Positions 10,054 to 19,279 are shown, counted from the stretch's first letter. The stretch: 57,985 nucleotides of DNA from Pseudomonas tremae (GCF_001401155.1 NZ_LJRO01000133.1:1-57985), one strand, 5' to 3'. The notes: generated by a model from the sequence alone, not told the origin. A program made the numbers and translations.

Positions 10054-10908
10054 TCAGCCGTCCAATTCGGCAAACCCCGTAAGAAAATGCGGACCGACGT
10101 AGCGTTCAGGCAACGGGAACTCGTCGCGGTACTCGACCTGCACCAGATAAAGGCCGTAAGGATGGGCCGTCACGCCACCGGTACGCCGAACCCGGCTTTC
10201 CAGAACATCACGCGCCCATTCGACCGGACGCTCGCCGGCGCCGATCGTCATCAGCACGCCGGCGATATTGCGCACCATGTGGTGCAAAAACGCGTTGGCG
10301 CGCACATCGATCACGATCATCTTGCCATGACGGGTCACACGCAGATGGTGCAGCTGTTTGACGGGCGATTTGGCCTGACACTGCCCGGCACGGAAGGCAC
10401 TGAAATCGTGAGTGCCCACCAGAAATTCGGCGGCTTGAGCCATGCGCTCGACATCCAGCGGACGATGATTCCAGGTAATTTCCTGATTCAGGTGCGCAGG
10501 ACGGATCTGATCGTTGTAGATCACGTAGCGATAACGACGCGCAATGGCCTTGAAGCGTGCATGGAAGTTGGCGGGCATGACTCTGGCCCAGGTAACGCTG
10601 ACATCATGAGGCAGGTTGATGTTGGCGCCCATCACCCAGGCTTTCAAGGAACGCTCGGCAAGGGTATCGAAATGCACCACCTGCCCGCAGGCGTGTACGC
10701 CAGCGTCAGTGCGCCCGGCACACATCAGCGATACCGGTGACGCAGCAACCTTGGACAGTGCGTTCTCGAGTGTTTCCTGCACGGTGAGCACGCCGGACGC
10801 CTGACGCTGCCAGCCGCAGTAGCGCGAGCCTTTGTACTCAACGCCCAGCGCGATTCGGGAAAAGCCCTCGGCCGCCATCTCGGCAGCCGGGTTATCTATG
10901 TTCGCCAA
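10054..10908 (-). CDS. truA: tRNA pseudouridine(38-40) synthase
   Basis: This enzyme converts uridines 38-40 of the tRNA anticodon arm to pseudouridine. The catalytic Asp is in CAGRTDAGVHA (D68 in this numbering), with RYRYVIYN and FLHHMVRNI as further family motifs. The extent shown uses the TTG at 10908 (284 aa). An in-frame ATG at 10878 (MAAEGFSRIALG, 274 aa) is an equally plausible start, and neither has a strong ribosome site. It follows fimV, separated by that gene's terminator. Confidence 0.93.
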   Translation of the reverse strand: MANIDNPAAEMAAEGFSRIALGVEYKGSRYCGWQRQASGVLTVQETLENALSKVAASPVSLMCAGRTDAGVHACGQVVHFDTLAERSLKAWVMGANINLPHDVSVTWARVMPANFHARFKAIARRYRYVIYNDQIRPAHLNQEITWNHRPLDVERMAQAAEFLVGTHDFSAFRAGQCQAKSPVKQLHHLRVTRHGKMIVIDVRANAFLHHMVRNIAGVLMTIGAGERPVEWARDVLESRVRRTGGVTAHPYGLYLVQVEYRDEFPLPERYVGPHFLTGFAELDG

Positions 10909-10985
10909 TGTGGTACAGCCTGTCGGTTCGCGAAAAGTCGGCCATTATAGGGCCGCAGAAAAAACACGCTACTCACGCCGACGGC

Positions 10986-11016
10986 TGAAAAACAAACGGC
11001 CGCGTAAGCGGCCGTT
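10986..11016 (-). terminator. Rho-independent terminator of fimV
   Basis: A perfect 9-bp GC-rich stem (AACGGCCGC with GCGGCCGTT, loop GTAA, 10995-11016) is followed on the minus strand by TTTGTTTTTC. It lies 22 bases after the fimV stop. Confidence 0.88.
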
Positions 11017-11037
11017 CGAGTGGGGGGCAGGTTTGAA

Positions 11038-13869
11038 TCAGACCAACCGCGAAAGCATCTCGCGCGCCTCACTTTTCTGCCCGTCATCACCTTCGGTCAC
11101 GACCTCGTCAAGGATGTCACGCGCTCCGTCTGCATCGCCCATATCGATATAGGCACGCGCCAGGTCCAGCTTGGTCGCCGCCTCGTCAGTACCGGCCATG
11201 AAGTCGAAGTCCGGCTCATCGTCCAGCGCTGCCGCGTCTTCGGCGGTAAACCTTGGCTCGTCGAGCGGCGGATGCTCAAGGTTCTGAGAAAGACGGTCCA
11301 GCTCGGCATTGACGTCATCGATTTCGGTCGCAAACGCCTGACTGGCCTGATCGGTTTCGATTTCGTCAGCCAGCGACAGATCAAAGTCTTCAGGCAGCTC
11401 TAGATCGTCGCTGATCGGCGGCACCGGCTTTGTCTCGACAGGATCGAGCGGATCGGTGCCGAGGCCCAGCAGGAAGTCATCTTCGTTCTTGAGCGCTGGG
11501 TCTTCCTCGGACAGGTCCAGGTCGAAATCGGCAAGTTCTTCAGGGACTGCTGCTGCGCGCGCTTCTTCCTGCTCGCGCATGATCGACTCAAAGCTCAGCT
11601 CGTCGTCGTCAGCCACCGCTGATATTTTCGGCTCGTCCAGCATCAGGTCATCGATGTCATCCACCGTGGAAACATCTGACGCAGGTGTTTCTTCGAACTC
11701 GTCGAGGCTCAGATCGAAATCGTTATCGAACGGATCCGCTTCCTCGGCAGGCGCAGTTGCCACCGGTGCTATCACCTCCGGCTCGACCGCTGCGACGGGC
11801 TCAGGCTCGAGCGCCGGTTCAGTTGCCTCGTCTGCCGAATTATCAGCCAGCAACTCTTCGACATATTTGGCGTCGAGTTCAGCGGCCAATGCAGCAGCAC
11901 TGGCTGCTGCAGCTGCCGCAGCAATGGCAGGAGCTGCCGAAGCCGGTGCGGGTTCAGAAGCCAGCGGCGTAGCGGACTTCAGGGTCGAGTGACGTTCTTC
12001 AAGCTGCTCGACCTCAGCTTCAGGCTTTCCCGCAGCCACCAGTTTACGCTCGTGGGCGGCGTAGGCTTTGTTGTTGCCCTGCTCGGCGTAGATTTCCATC
12101 AGCTTGAGGCGGATATCATCACGCTGCGGATCTTCCTTGATAGCCTCCTCCAGCAACTCGATGGCCTGATTCATGCGGCCATAAGCAATATGAATCTCGG
12201 CCTGGACCAGCGCATCGGCTGGACGCTCGCGAGTCGCAGCTGTAGCGGCTGCCGCAGCACCGGCGCCCATACGGACATTGGGCGGTGGCACATCAAGCCC
12301 GTCGAAACTGGCCTGCGGCGAATCCATGTCCATGTCTGAAACGAACTCGGACTCTTCAGCCAGCGCCCGCGCCATGCGCTTGTGCTTCTCGGCTTCGGCT
12401 TTTGCCGCACGACGACGTGCCAGGAACAGCAGCAACAGCGCCAGGATCAGCAGCACAGCGCCCCCGACCAGGCCGAGCAGCACCGGATTATCGAGGATCT
12501 TCTGCAGCGTACTCTCATCATCTTCAGGAACGGCCACAGGCTCCACAGCCAGCGGTTGATCCGCAGCCGGTGTCGCCACCTCAGCCGCGCCTGCCGGCAA
12601 CGCATCTTCAGGCGCAATCTCGCCAGCTGGCTTGACCGGGGCGCCATTGGCATCAACCAGAGAGGCCGGCACCGCTGCGTTGGCTGGGGTCGCAGCGTCA
12701 GGAGTTGCCGCAGGAGGCGGCACCGCAGCGCCAGCCGCTTGCATTTTGGCCAACTGACCGTTTTTCAGCTCGATGAGACGCTGAAGCTTGTCCAGCTGGC
12801 TTTGCAGATCGTTCATCCGGCTTTTCAGCTCGGCATTATCCCGGCGCGTGGTATCGAGCGCTTCCTGAGCGACCGCCAGCTTGTTGCCCAGATCACTGTC
12901 ACCCGCTGCGCCTTTGGCGGCTGGCTTGCCGCTCGCAGACACCAGGCTGAGGTTGTCAGAAGCATCCACTTTGGAGGGCGCCGCACCGGCGCGATCACGC
13001 CGGGTGGCATCGACCTGACGCGGGCCTGCGGGTAGGCGACGGCCTTCGCGCCAGGCACTGTACTGTCGGGAAACTTCGGCAATCGCTTGAGGCTGTGGCA
13101 GTGCAGCGGTTTGCTGAGGTGTCGGCAGACGCAGCACCTGACCCTTTTTCAAACGGTTGATGTTGCCACCGATAAATGCGTCGGGGTTCAGCGCCTGAAT
13201 CGCCAGCATGGTCTGCTGAACCGTACCGCCCTTACGTACCTTCGCGGCGATTTCCCACAAGGTGTCGTTATTGGCGGTGACGTATTGCGACTGTTTATCT
13301 GCGGCTGGCGGTGGCAATGCTGCCGGAACGGCTGCGGGCGTCGGGGCAGGTGCTTCGGGCGCCGGAGCTTCTGCCGACGGCTCCACTGTGGCCAGTTGCG
13401 CAGGTGCTGCGGGAGCCGCCGCAGGGGCCGGTGCCGGAGCAGCTGCAGCAGCGGCCGCCTCCGGAGAGTACTTCGGCGGGTCCAGCAGAAGACTGTAATC
13501 ACGCACCAGTCGACCGTTCGGCCAAAGCACCTGAACCAGAAACTTCACATAAGGTACGCGCACCGGCTTGCTGGAGGTGATGCGCAGGACGCTTTTGCCA
13601 TTAGCATTGATGACGGGGGTAAACGAAAGATCGTTCAGCAACTCCTGACGGGAGACACCCAACTGAGCGAAGTCAGCCGTGGTTGCCAGGCTGGGGACAA
13701 TTTGCGCAGCATTGAGCCCCTGCGCATCAGTCAACTCGATTTCCGCTACCAATGGCTGATTCAGGGTCGACTTGACCGACAATTCCCCGAGCCCCAGCGC
13801 CTGCGCCATTCCCGATGACAGCGCTGAAGCCGCAGCGATTGCTAATACCAGTTTACGAACCTGAACCAT
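11038..13869 (-). CDS. fimV: FimV/HubP polar pilus assembly protein
   Basis: This large (943 aa) inner-membrane protein is the peptidoglycan-binding hub for cell-pole organisation and type IV pilus assembly. In order: a signal peptide (1-25, ending MAQAL); the FimV N-terminal domain; an Ala/Pro-rich linker; a LysM domain at about 197-250 (NDTLWEIAAKVRKGGTVQQ); a coiled coil at about 330-375; a transmembrane helix at about 462-487 (VLLGLVGGAVLLILALLLLF); a very acidic cytoplasmic region with TPR-like segments; and the conserved C-terminal domain (LDLARAYIDMGDADGARDIL). A hairpin TCTCCG/CGGAGA at 13892-13908 sits in the leader before the ribosome site AAGGGATGG. Confidence 0.93.
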   Translation of the reverse strand: MVQVRKLVLAIAAASALSSGMAQALGLGELSVKSTLNQPLVAEIELTDAQGLNAAQIVPSLATTADFAQLGVSRQELLNDLSFTPVINANGKSVLRITSSKPVRVPYVKFLVQVLWPNGRLVRDYSLLLDPPKYSPEAAAAAAAPAPAPAAAPAAPAQLATVEPSAEAPAPEAPAPTPAAVPAALPPPAADKQSQYVTANNDTLWEIAAKVRKGGTVQQTMLAIQALNPDAFIGGNINRLKKGQVLRLPTPQQTAALPQPQAIAEVSRQYSAWREGRRLPAGPRQVDATRRDRAGAAPSKVDASDNLSLVSASGKPAAKGAAGDSDLGNKLAVAQEALDTTRRDNAELKSRMNDLQSQLDKLQRLIELKNGQLAKMQAAGAAVPPPAATPDAATPANAAVPASLVDANGAPVKPAGEIAPEDALPAGAAEVATPAADQPLAVEPVAVPEDDESTLQKILDNPVLLGLVGGAVLLILALLLLFLARRRAAKAEAEKHKRMARALAEESEFVSDMDMDSPQASFDGLDVPPPNVRMGAGAAAAATAATRERPADALVQAEIHIAYGRMNQAIELLEEAIKEDPQRDDIRLKLMEIYAEQGNNKAYAAHERKLVAAGKPEAEVEQLEERHSTLKSATPLASEPAPASAAPAIAAAAAAASAAALAAELDAKYVEELLADNSADEATEPALEPEPVAAVEPEVIAPVATAPAEEADPFDNDFDLSLDEFEETPASDVSTVDDIDDLMLDEPKISAVADDDELSFESIMREQEEARAAAVPEELADFDLDLSEEDPALKNEDDFLLGLGTDPLDPVETKPVPPISDDLELPEDFDLSLADEIETDQASQAFATEIDDVNAELDRLSQNLEHPPLDEPRFTAEDAAALDDEPDFDFMAGTDEAATKLDLARAYIDMGDADGARDILDEVVTEGDDGQKSEAREMLSRLV

Positions 13870-13978
13870 AGCCCATCCCTTGTTTAAAGATTCTCCGATA
13901 TCCGGAGAGGTAGTCCTGCATTTGGGTGTAAGGCGTCTCGCCGCTAAAATAATTGTTCAATGTGTTGCCAAGTATCTT

Positions 13979-14992
13979 TTACACATAATCTTTTATCAAC
14001 AATTCGCCAACCTGCACAGCATTGAGCGCGGCACCCTTGCGCACGTTATCCGAGGTAAGCCACAGATTAAGCTGTTCCGCATCGTCCGTTCCGGCTCGAA
14101 CCCGGCCTACATAGACCACATCCTGCCCCACTGCGTCACCGACCGGGGTCGGGTAATCACCGGCATCCACCAGTTCGACTCCGGCAGCGGCCTCAAGTGC
14201 GGTATTGACCGCAGTCAGATCAACCGGCCCGGCCGCGCGCAGCGAGACGGTAAAGCTGTCACCGAAGAACACCGGCACCTGGATGCACGTGGCCGATATC
14301 TTAAGTGACGGCAGGGCCAGCAGTTCGCGCAACTCGGTGACCAGACGCTTTTCCAGCGGAAGGTGACCCGACTCGTCGGGTTTACCCACCTGAGCCAGCA
14401 CATTGAACGCCATCTGGCGGTCAAAAAAACGGGTTTCCAGAGGGCGGACATTGAGCAATTCAGTGGTCTGACGCGCCAGCTCACTGACGCCCTCGCGCCC
14501 CAGTGCGGAAACAGCCAGGCACGCCGTCACGCTCACGAACTGAATATCGACCAGCGCACGCAACGGGGCCAAGGCAAGCGCAACCGCTGTGGCCGCAGCA
14601 CTCGGGCTGGCCACCAGGCATGGCGCGACGCCACAAATATCCAAAAGCGTAGCATTGATTTCAGGCACCACATTGGGCGCCTGTGCAAACGGGAAGGCGC
14701 CTGACAGATCGACAACCGAGCACCCCGCCGCTACCGCCTTTTCGGCGTAGCTGCGACTGATCGCCGGGCCAGCGGCAAAGAACGCCAGCCGGACTGTGCT
14801 GAAGTCGAACTCGTCGACTTCACGCACGCGCACATTCTTGCCCCTGAAAGGCACCGAATGACCGGCAGACTCGATGCTTGCCAGCAAGTGCAGACTGCCT
14901 ACAGGGAAATTGCGCTCTCCCAGAACCTGGACAATGGTTTCGCCGACAGTACCGGTTGCGCCGACTACGGCGATATCAAAGGACTGGCTCAT
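13979..14992 (-). CDS. usg: Usg: aspartate-semialdehyde dehydrogenase paralogue without catalytic Cys
   Basis: This 337-residue protein has the full Asd fold: NAD(P)-binding GATGTVGETI at residues 11-20, VVDLSGAF near 95, and a dimerisation domain. Where Asd has its nucleophilic Cys in a NPNC motif, this protein has SPSA (residues 129-132), so it cannot form the acyl-enzyme. That loss fits the Usg subfamily known beside fimV and truA. A structural or moonlighting role is likely but unknown. The usual upstream neighbour asd is not present; the next gene upstream is a DUF1285 protein. Confidence 0.87.
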   Translation of the reverse strand: MSQSFDIAVVGATGTVGETIVQVLGERNFPVGSLHLLASIESAGHSVPFRGKNVRVREVDEFDFSTVRLAFFAAGPAISRSYAEKAVAAGCSVVDLSGAFPFAQAPNVVPEINATLLDICGVAPCLVASPSAAATAVALALAPLRALVDIQFVSVTACLAVSALGREGVSELARQTTELLNVRPLETRFFDRQMAFNVLAQVGKPDESGHLPLEKRLVTELRELLALPSLKISATCIQVPVFFGDSFTVSLRAAGPVDLTAVNTALEAAAGVELVDAGDYPTPVGDAVGQDVVYVGRVRAGTDDAEQLNLWLTSDNVRKGAALNAVQVGELLIKDYV

Positions 14993-15076
14993 GCAAAAAC
15001 CTCAGGAAAATCGGGGAGCGGCACTTTAACCGTCGTACTGCAAGCAAGCAATTCAAGCGACCAAATAGACTATTTT

Positions 15077-15637
15077 TCAAGGCTCGAGGCCAATCGGAAA
15101 GAACGTACCGTGACTCCAGACGCCCAGCCACTGCTGCCCGTCGATCTCGCGAGAAACCGCCAGGTCGACCAGCTGATAGAACACATTTCGATGAATCAGT
15201 GCTTCCAGATTGCTGCGCACCAGTACATAAGGAGCTGGCTCGCCGGTATGCGGATCTGTCACTACCCGTAAAGGATGCTCAGGACCGGCCTCTGCTTCGT
15301 CATCGACATGAGTCCGAAAGCGCAACACTTGCGCCTCGCCCTCTCCCACCACCTCAAGGCTGACCGCGATAAAAGGCGCGTCGTCCACCTTGATACCGAC
15401 CTTTTCCACAGGGGTGACCAGAAAATAATCATCCCCATCGCGCCGCATGATGGTCGAGAACAGCCGGACCATAGGCTTGCGACCGATCGGCGTCCCTTGG
15501 TAATACCAGGTTCCGTCGCGGGCAATGCGCATGTCGATGTCGCCACAAAAATCCGGATGCCACAGATGAACAGGTGGCAACCCTTTGGTTTTGGGGATCT
15601 GCGCAAACAGATCGCCCGCCTTGCTTGAATCGGTCAC
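15077..15637 (-). CDS. DUF1285 domain-containing protein
   Basis: This 186-residue soluble protein starts at GTG 15637, supported by AGGAGAG five bases upstream. It matches the DUF1285 family (PPVHLWHPDFCGDIDMRI, DGTWYYQGTPIGRKPMVRLF, HRNVFYQLVDLA), a two-domain fold of unknown function. It lies 21 bases downstream of the DUF4823 lipoprotein gene and is probably cotranscribed with it. Confidence 0.88.
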   Translation of the reverse strand: MTDSSKAGDLFAQIPKTKGLPPVHLWHPDFCGDIDMRIARDGTWYYQGTPIGRKPMVRLFSTIMRRDGDDYFLVTPVEKVGIKVDDAPFIAVSLEVVGEGEAQVLRFRTHVDDEAEAGPEHPLRVVTDPHTGEPAPYVLVRSNLEALIHRNVFYQLVDLAVSREIDGQQWLGVWSHGTFFPIGLEP

Positions 15638-15658
15638 TCAACTCTCCTGCAGCCAGCC

Positions 15659-16261
15659 CTAGCGCTCAACGCCCAAGAGTGTACGAGCGTAGTCCTCAAG
15701 TGGCGGGCCGAGCAAATCTTCAGGACTTGTATCGTAAAGCGTCAGCAATCCGCCACGACTGCGTATGCGTGCGCTGTCGATCAGGTAACGGGTGCTGGTT
15801 TCGATCAGCATGAGCTGAATGACGCCACTGTCCACACCCAGCCGATCTACCGCCTCCTGATCAGACCACTGATCAACATTGCCGATGCGGTCATCTGCCT
15901 TGGCAAAGCGGGTGTAGAGCAAATAATGTGCGCCGGCACTGCGCGCTTCGGTCAGCGCTTCGTCCAGGCCTAACGGGGCACGGGCACGGCGGACCATCGG
16001 AAAGTATTCGACGAAACCCTTGAAGGCCTCCTCGGCCACCACATTGGGACGCGGATAGGCATTGCCTGGCGGCACGAAGGCGCCTTGAGCAATGTAGATG
16101 AACGAGTCTGGCTGCACACGCCAGTTGGCCGTGCGGCGGGTATTGCTGTGGTCGAGCAGACCTGCGTCGCTGAACTGCTCGCGAACACCCTCGCCCATGT
16201 CACTGACTTTCATGCAGCCGCTCAGCGCCATAAGCGCGAGCAGCAGAACCAGGCTACGCAT
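15659..16261 (-). CDS. DUF4823 domain lipoprotein
   Basis: This protein of about 200 residues starts at the second of two adjacent ATG codons (16261; the other is 16264), the one better spaced from the GGGAGG ribosome site. A short signal sequence ends in the lipobox ALSGC, so it should be lipidated. The rest matches DUF4823 proteins (FIYIAQGAFVPPGNAYPRP, then YLLYTRFAKADDRIGN). Function unknown. It precedes the DUF1285 gene in a likely operon and follows the TetR gene. Confidence 0.83.
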   Translation of the reverse strand: MRSLVLLLALMALSGCMKVSDMGEGVREQFSDAGLLDHSNTRRTANWRVQPDSFIYIAQGAFVPPGNAYPRPNVVAEEAFKGFVEYFPMVRRARAPLGLDEALTEARSAGAHYLLYTRFAKADDRIGNVDQWSDQEAVDRLGVDSGVIQLMLIETSTRYLIDSARIRSRGGLLTLYDTSPEDLLGPPLEDYARTLLGVER

Positions 16262-16364
16262 CATCCCCTCCCAGATGCCGGTGACGGAAAACCGGCGAAT
16301 GGTCGTCGGATGCAGCTTCCGCGCCATCTCTGGGCCAGAGGCTCAAAACCGCGACGCAGCGTTA

Positions 16365-17024
16365 TTACGCAGCGGGGTCGGGCTTAGGCTCTGCTGAAAG
16401 ATCGATGTCGCGCTTGCGCTTGTTGCCCATGCGTACACCGATGTCCATGAGGAAATTGAAGAAGCCCTCCTGATCCTCCAGCACGTTGCTCCAGAACGGC
16501 GAGTGGTACAGCGCAACAGCACCATGCACCAATGCCCAAGCAGCACAGTAGTGGTAGTAAGGAGGCACATCTTCAAGCTTGCCTTCAGTGATGCGGCCTT
16601 TGATCAGCAGCGTCAGGCGTTCGAAGTTGGAAGCGCGGATCTTGTGTAGCTCTTCGACCAGCTCGGGCACCTGATTGCCCTTTACCACTTTTTCTTCCAG
16701 ACGGTCGAACAAGCGATAGCGCTGTGGATCACGCATGCGGAATTCGAAGTAGGCACGCGAGAGCGCCTCCTTGTCCTTGTCGACGTCGGCAGAATGCAGC
16801 AGCTCGTTCAAGTCACGCTCATAGTCGAGCATCAGGCGAAGGTAGATTTCCGCCTTGGACTTGAAGTGCTTGTAGATGGTCCCTTTGCCAATGCCAACGG
16901 CGTCCGCGATCATTTCGACGGTGACGCTGTCTTCGCCCTGCTCCAGGAAAAGCTTTAGTGCGGTGTCGAGAATTTCCTGCTCACGGCGGCGAAATTCACG
17001 GACCTTACGAGGTTCTTTCTGCAT
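16365..17024 (-). CDS. TetR family transcriptional regulator (PfmR-like)
   Basis: This 219-residue regulator has an N-terminal TetR helix-turn-helix at about residues 18-64 (ILDTALKLFLEQG, then IADAVGIGKGTIYKHFKSK) and an all-helical ligand-binding domain with an acidic, Lys-rich end. Its place between the DUF4823 gene and the tatD-fab cluster corresponds to P. aeruginosa PA2957. I recall that protein under the name PfmR, a regulator linked to fatty acid metabolism, but I could not check this. Its operators here are not identified. Confidence 0.87.
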   Translation of the reverse strand: MQKEPRKVREFRRREQEILDTALKLFLEQGEDSVTVEMIADAVGIGKGTIYKHFKSKAEIYLRLMLDYERDLNELLHSADVDKDKEALSRAYFEFRMRDPQRYRLFDRLEEKVVKGNQVPELVEELHKIRASNFERLTLLIKGRITEGKLEDVPPYYHYCAAWALVHGAVALYHSPFWSNVLEDQEGFFNFLMDIGVRMGNKRKRDIDLSAEPKPDPAA

Positions 17025-17175
17025 GAGGAGGTCTGTCAGGATCGAAATCGAAGCAGGGTATTATGCCCAATCGGCGCTAAATTGCACGGATCATCGGTCC
17101 TTCCGGGTTATATCCATCCACTGGCAAATAACCTGCAGCAATTGATCATTATTCGGCCCCGCACTGACCAAAACG

Positions 17176-17835
17176 CTAAAGCGCTGGCAGTGAAGGCGTT
17201 GCTGCGACAAATTCCATGTACCCGGTGATGACAACGTACAGCGTGAAATAGGCAAAGATCAGCGCTGACGCAATGTAAGACCAGCGTAGCATTCGCTCCC
17301 CCATGAAACGCCCACCCTGATGAGCCAGCGCGCACAGGGAAATCGACCAGACCACACCAGCCGCGACAAACCCGGCCAGAAACGTCGAGGCACTGGTCAG
17401 ATCAGAACCTTGCCGCGCGATGAGTGCGCCACCTACTGCCGCGAACCAGAGAATGGCGCTGGGCGATGACATGGCCAGAAAAATCCCGCGCAGGAACAGT
17501 GTCAGGTCGGACGTTTCTGGCTCGACATCAGCGCTCGCAAGGCCCTCGCTGACAGTGGTTGCGCTCATGATCATCCTGAAACAGAACCAGGCCAGAACCG
17601 CGGTTCCGCCCAGCCACAGCACATAACGCACGGCCTCGTACTGAAGAAGCACCGCCATGCCAAGCATGGCCAGAATCGCGTAAGTCAGATCGCCGACGCA
17701 GGTGCCCAGGCCAAGCCAAAGCCCCTTGGTAAAGCCACGCTGCATGGACAGGGTTATCATGGCGATGTTTGCCAGGCCAATATCCAGGCACAACGAAAGA
17801 CTCAATAGAAACCCGTTGGAAAACTCCACTGACAA
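17176..17835 (-). CDS. LysE family amino-acid exporter
   Basis: This 219-residue membrane protein has about six hydrophobic segments, beginning FSNGFLLSLSLCLDIGLANIA and including TYAILAMLGMAVLL and ALIFAYFTLYVVI. The early segment and the GLWLGLGTCVGD motif are typical of LysE/RhtB exporters. Substrate unknown. It is transcribed leftward, divergently from the putative RgsA sRNA. The 151-bp gap to the TetR gene (17025-17175) shows no gene. Confidence 0.83.
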   Translation of the reverse strand: MSVEFSNGFLLSLSLCLDIGLANIAMITLSMQRGFTKGLWLGLGTCVGDLTYAILAMLGMAVLLQYEAVRYVLWLGGTAVLAWFCFRMIMSATTVSEGLASADVEPETSDLTLFLRGIFLAMSSPSAILWFAAVGGALIARQGSDLTSASTFLAGFVAAGVVWSISLCALAHQGGRFMGERMLRWSYIASALIFAYFTLYVVITGYMEFVAATPSLPAL

Positions 17836-17983
17836 CCTCGACCAGACCCGCGATGTTCGTTTTGGCGCACCGATGCCCTCATCTGTTCAATAAGGACTCA
17901 ACAAGCGCTTTGGTATTCCAAAACTGTTTAAAAAACGACCAGAAGGCGCTGGAAGACTTACCATTCTGGTCAATACTCAAGGC

Positions 17984-18101
17984 GCTGGTGCCTCATTCCC
18001 CCAAATGATGCACCTGCAAAGGTGCCAACGGACCGAGTGCCTTTGTTTTACTCCTAATGGTCTTGACCCGGTTTCACCCCCCCAGAATCCGGGTTTTTTT
18101 T
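17984..18101 (+). ncRNA. rgsA: Putative sRNA RgsA (P16)
   Basis: The 286-bp gap between the LysE gene and tatD has no ORF but shows a complete plus-strand transcription unit with no plus-strand gene before it. A -10-like AATACT with a C before it (17971-17977), followed by CAAGG, resembles an RpoS-type promoter. An internal hairpin GCACCT/AGGTGC lies at 18009-18024. A strong terminator follows: CCCGG and TTC pair with GAA and CCGGG around a loop of seven C (18067-18093), then eight T. The predicted length of about 118 nt and the position just before tatD match RgsA, the stationary-phase, Gac/RpoS-linked sRNA of pseudomonads. The 5' end is inferred. Confidence 0.75.
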
Positions 18102-18121
18102 GCCTGCAATTCGAGGCTTGC

Positions 18122-18907
18122 TCAGCGCTGAAGATGGGCCAGCGGGAACAGGCGAGAGAAATTGGCAGTGGTCTGCTCGGCGAATCGCTCGTAAGGCTCA
18201 CCGCGAAGCATTGCCAGAAATTCGGCCACCTCACGCACATACTGCGGCAGATTTGGCTTGCCCCGGTAAGGAATGGGGGCGAGATAAGGCGAGTCGGTTT
18301 CGACCAGCAGACGATCGGCAGGCACCTGCCTGGCCACATCACGCAGGGCATCGGCGTTGCGAAACGTCACGATACCGGACAGCGAGATGTAGTACCCCAT
18401 ATCCAGCGCGGCCTTGGCCATTTCCCAGTCTTCAGTGAAACAATGCAGCACGCCGGCCTGAGGCAAGGCCGCTTCACGCAACAGGCTCAAGGTGTCGGCA
18501 CGGGCACCGCGGGTATGGATGATGACCGGCTTTTCAGTGGCTCTGGCCGCCTCAAGGTGTATTCGGAAGGACGCCTGTTGCAGCTCGGCGGCTTCAGGTT
18601 CGTAGTGGTAATCCAGACCGGTTTCACCAATCGCTACCACACGCGGGTGGTCCAGCTCTTTGAGCAGCCAGTCCAGCGGCGGCATTTCACCCGGTTTGAC
18701 GTCCAGCGGATGAATGCCAACCGAGCAGTCGACATCGGCATAGCGTTCGGCAAGAGCCTTGACCGCACCGGCATTGTCGGCGCTGACGCCGATACACAGA
18801 AAGTGTCCGACACCCCGGCCCCGGGCGGCCTCAAGGGCTGCGTCCAGGGAGCCATCGTGCTGGGCGAGGTCAAGGCGATCAAGGTGACAATGAGAATCTA
18901 CAAGCAT
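18122..18907 (-). CDS. TatD family metal-dependent hydrolase
   Basis: This 261-residue TIM-barrel DNase/hydrolase starts at ATG 18907 (MLVDSHCHLD), putting the metal-binding HxH at residues 6-8. Further metal ligands are in GETGLDYH, PVIIHTR, HCFTEDW and ETDSPYLAP. It closes the long leftward pilZ-holB-tmk operon; in many gammaproteobacteria the holB neighbour is the YcfH-type member. Members act as 3'-5' exonucleases or D-Tyr-tRNA-independent DNases; the exact substrate is not clear. Confidence 0.92.
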   Translation of the reverse strand: MLVDSHCHLDRLDLAQHDGSLDAALEAARGRGVGHFLCIGVSADNAGAVKALAERYADVDCSVGIHPLDVKPGEMPPLDWLLKELDHPRVVAIGETGLDYHYEPEAAELQQASFRIHLEAARATEKPVIIHTRGARADTLSLLREAALPQAGVLHCFTEDWEMAKAALDMGYYISLSGIVTFRNADALRDVARQVPADRLLVETDSPYLAPIPYRGKPNLPQYVREVAEFLAMLRGEPYERFAEQTTANFSRLFPLAHLQR

Positions 18908-18922
18908 GGGCAAGGAACACAA

Positions 18923-19279
18923 CTACATCGTATGGGTGGGACGATCGGACTTGAGAGCACCGACCAAGTGGGTTTCGATCAGATTGCGAGCAGTATTGTC
19001 GCCATCATTGAATTGCACGCCGACCCCGGCAGTACGGTTGCCCTGAGCACCTTTGGGTGTGATCCAGGTGACCCGGCCCGCTACCGGAACCTTCTCCGGC
19101 TCATCCATCAGATTGAGCAGCATGAACACTTCATCGCCCAGCTTGTAGCTCTTGCTGGTCGGAATGAACAGGCCGCCATTCTTGATGAACGGCATGTAAG
19201 CGGCGTACAGCACGGACTTGTCCTTGATGGTCAGGGACAGAATGCCGTTACGTGGACCCGTATTAAGCGGCAGACTCAT
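18923..19279 (-). CDS. pilZ: Type IV pilus protein PilZ
   Basis: This 118-residue protein starts at ATG 19279 (MSLPLNTGPRNG). It is the stand-alone PilZ needed for type IV pilus assembly, the founder of the PilZ fold. It lacks the RxxxR and DxSxxG c-di-GMP signatures, consistent with what is known of PilZ itself, which works through protein partners (PilB, FimX) instead. Conserved segments include LYAAYMPFIKNGGLFIPT and VTWITPKGAQGNRTAGVGVQF. It sits between holB and tatD, the usual pseudomonad location. Confidence 0.93.
   Translation of the reverse strand: MSLPLNTGPRNGILSLTIKDKSVLYAAYMPFIKNGGLFIPTSKSYKLGDEVFMLLNLMDEPEKVPVAGRVTWITPKGAQGNRTAGVGVQFNDGDNTARNLIETHLVGALKSDRPTHTM

Noticed and set aside
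13979..14992. Calling this gene asd
   Set aside because: The nucleophilic Cys of aspartate-semialdehyde dehydrogenase is replaced by Ala, and the gene lies at the usg position beside fimV and truA.
18061..18101. Terminator of tatD
   Set aside because: The T-run lies on the plus strand, whereas tatD is on the minus strand; it fits the sRNA unit better.
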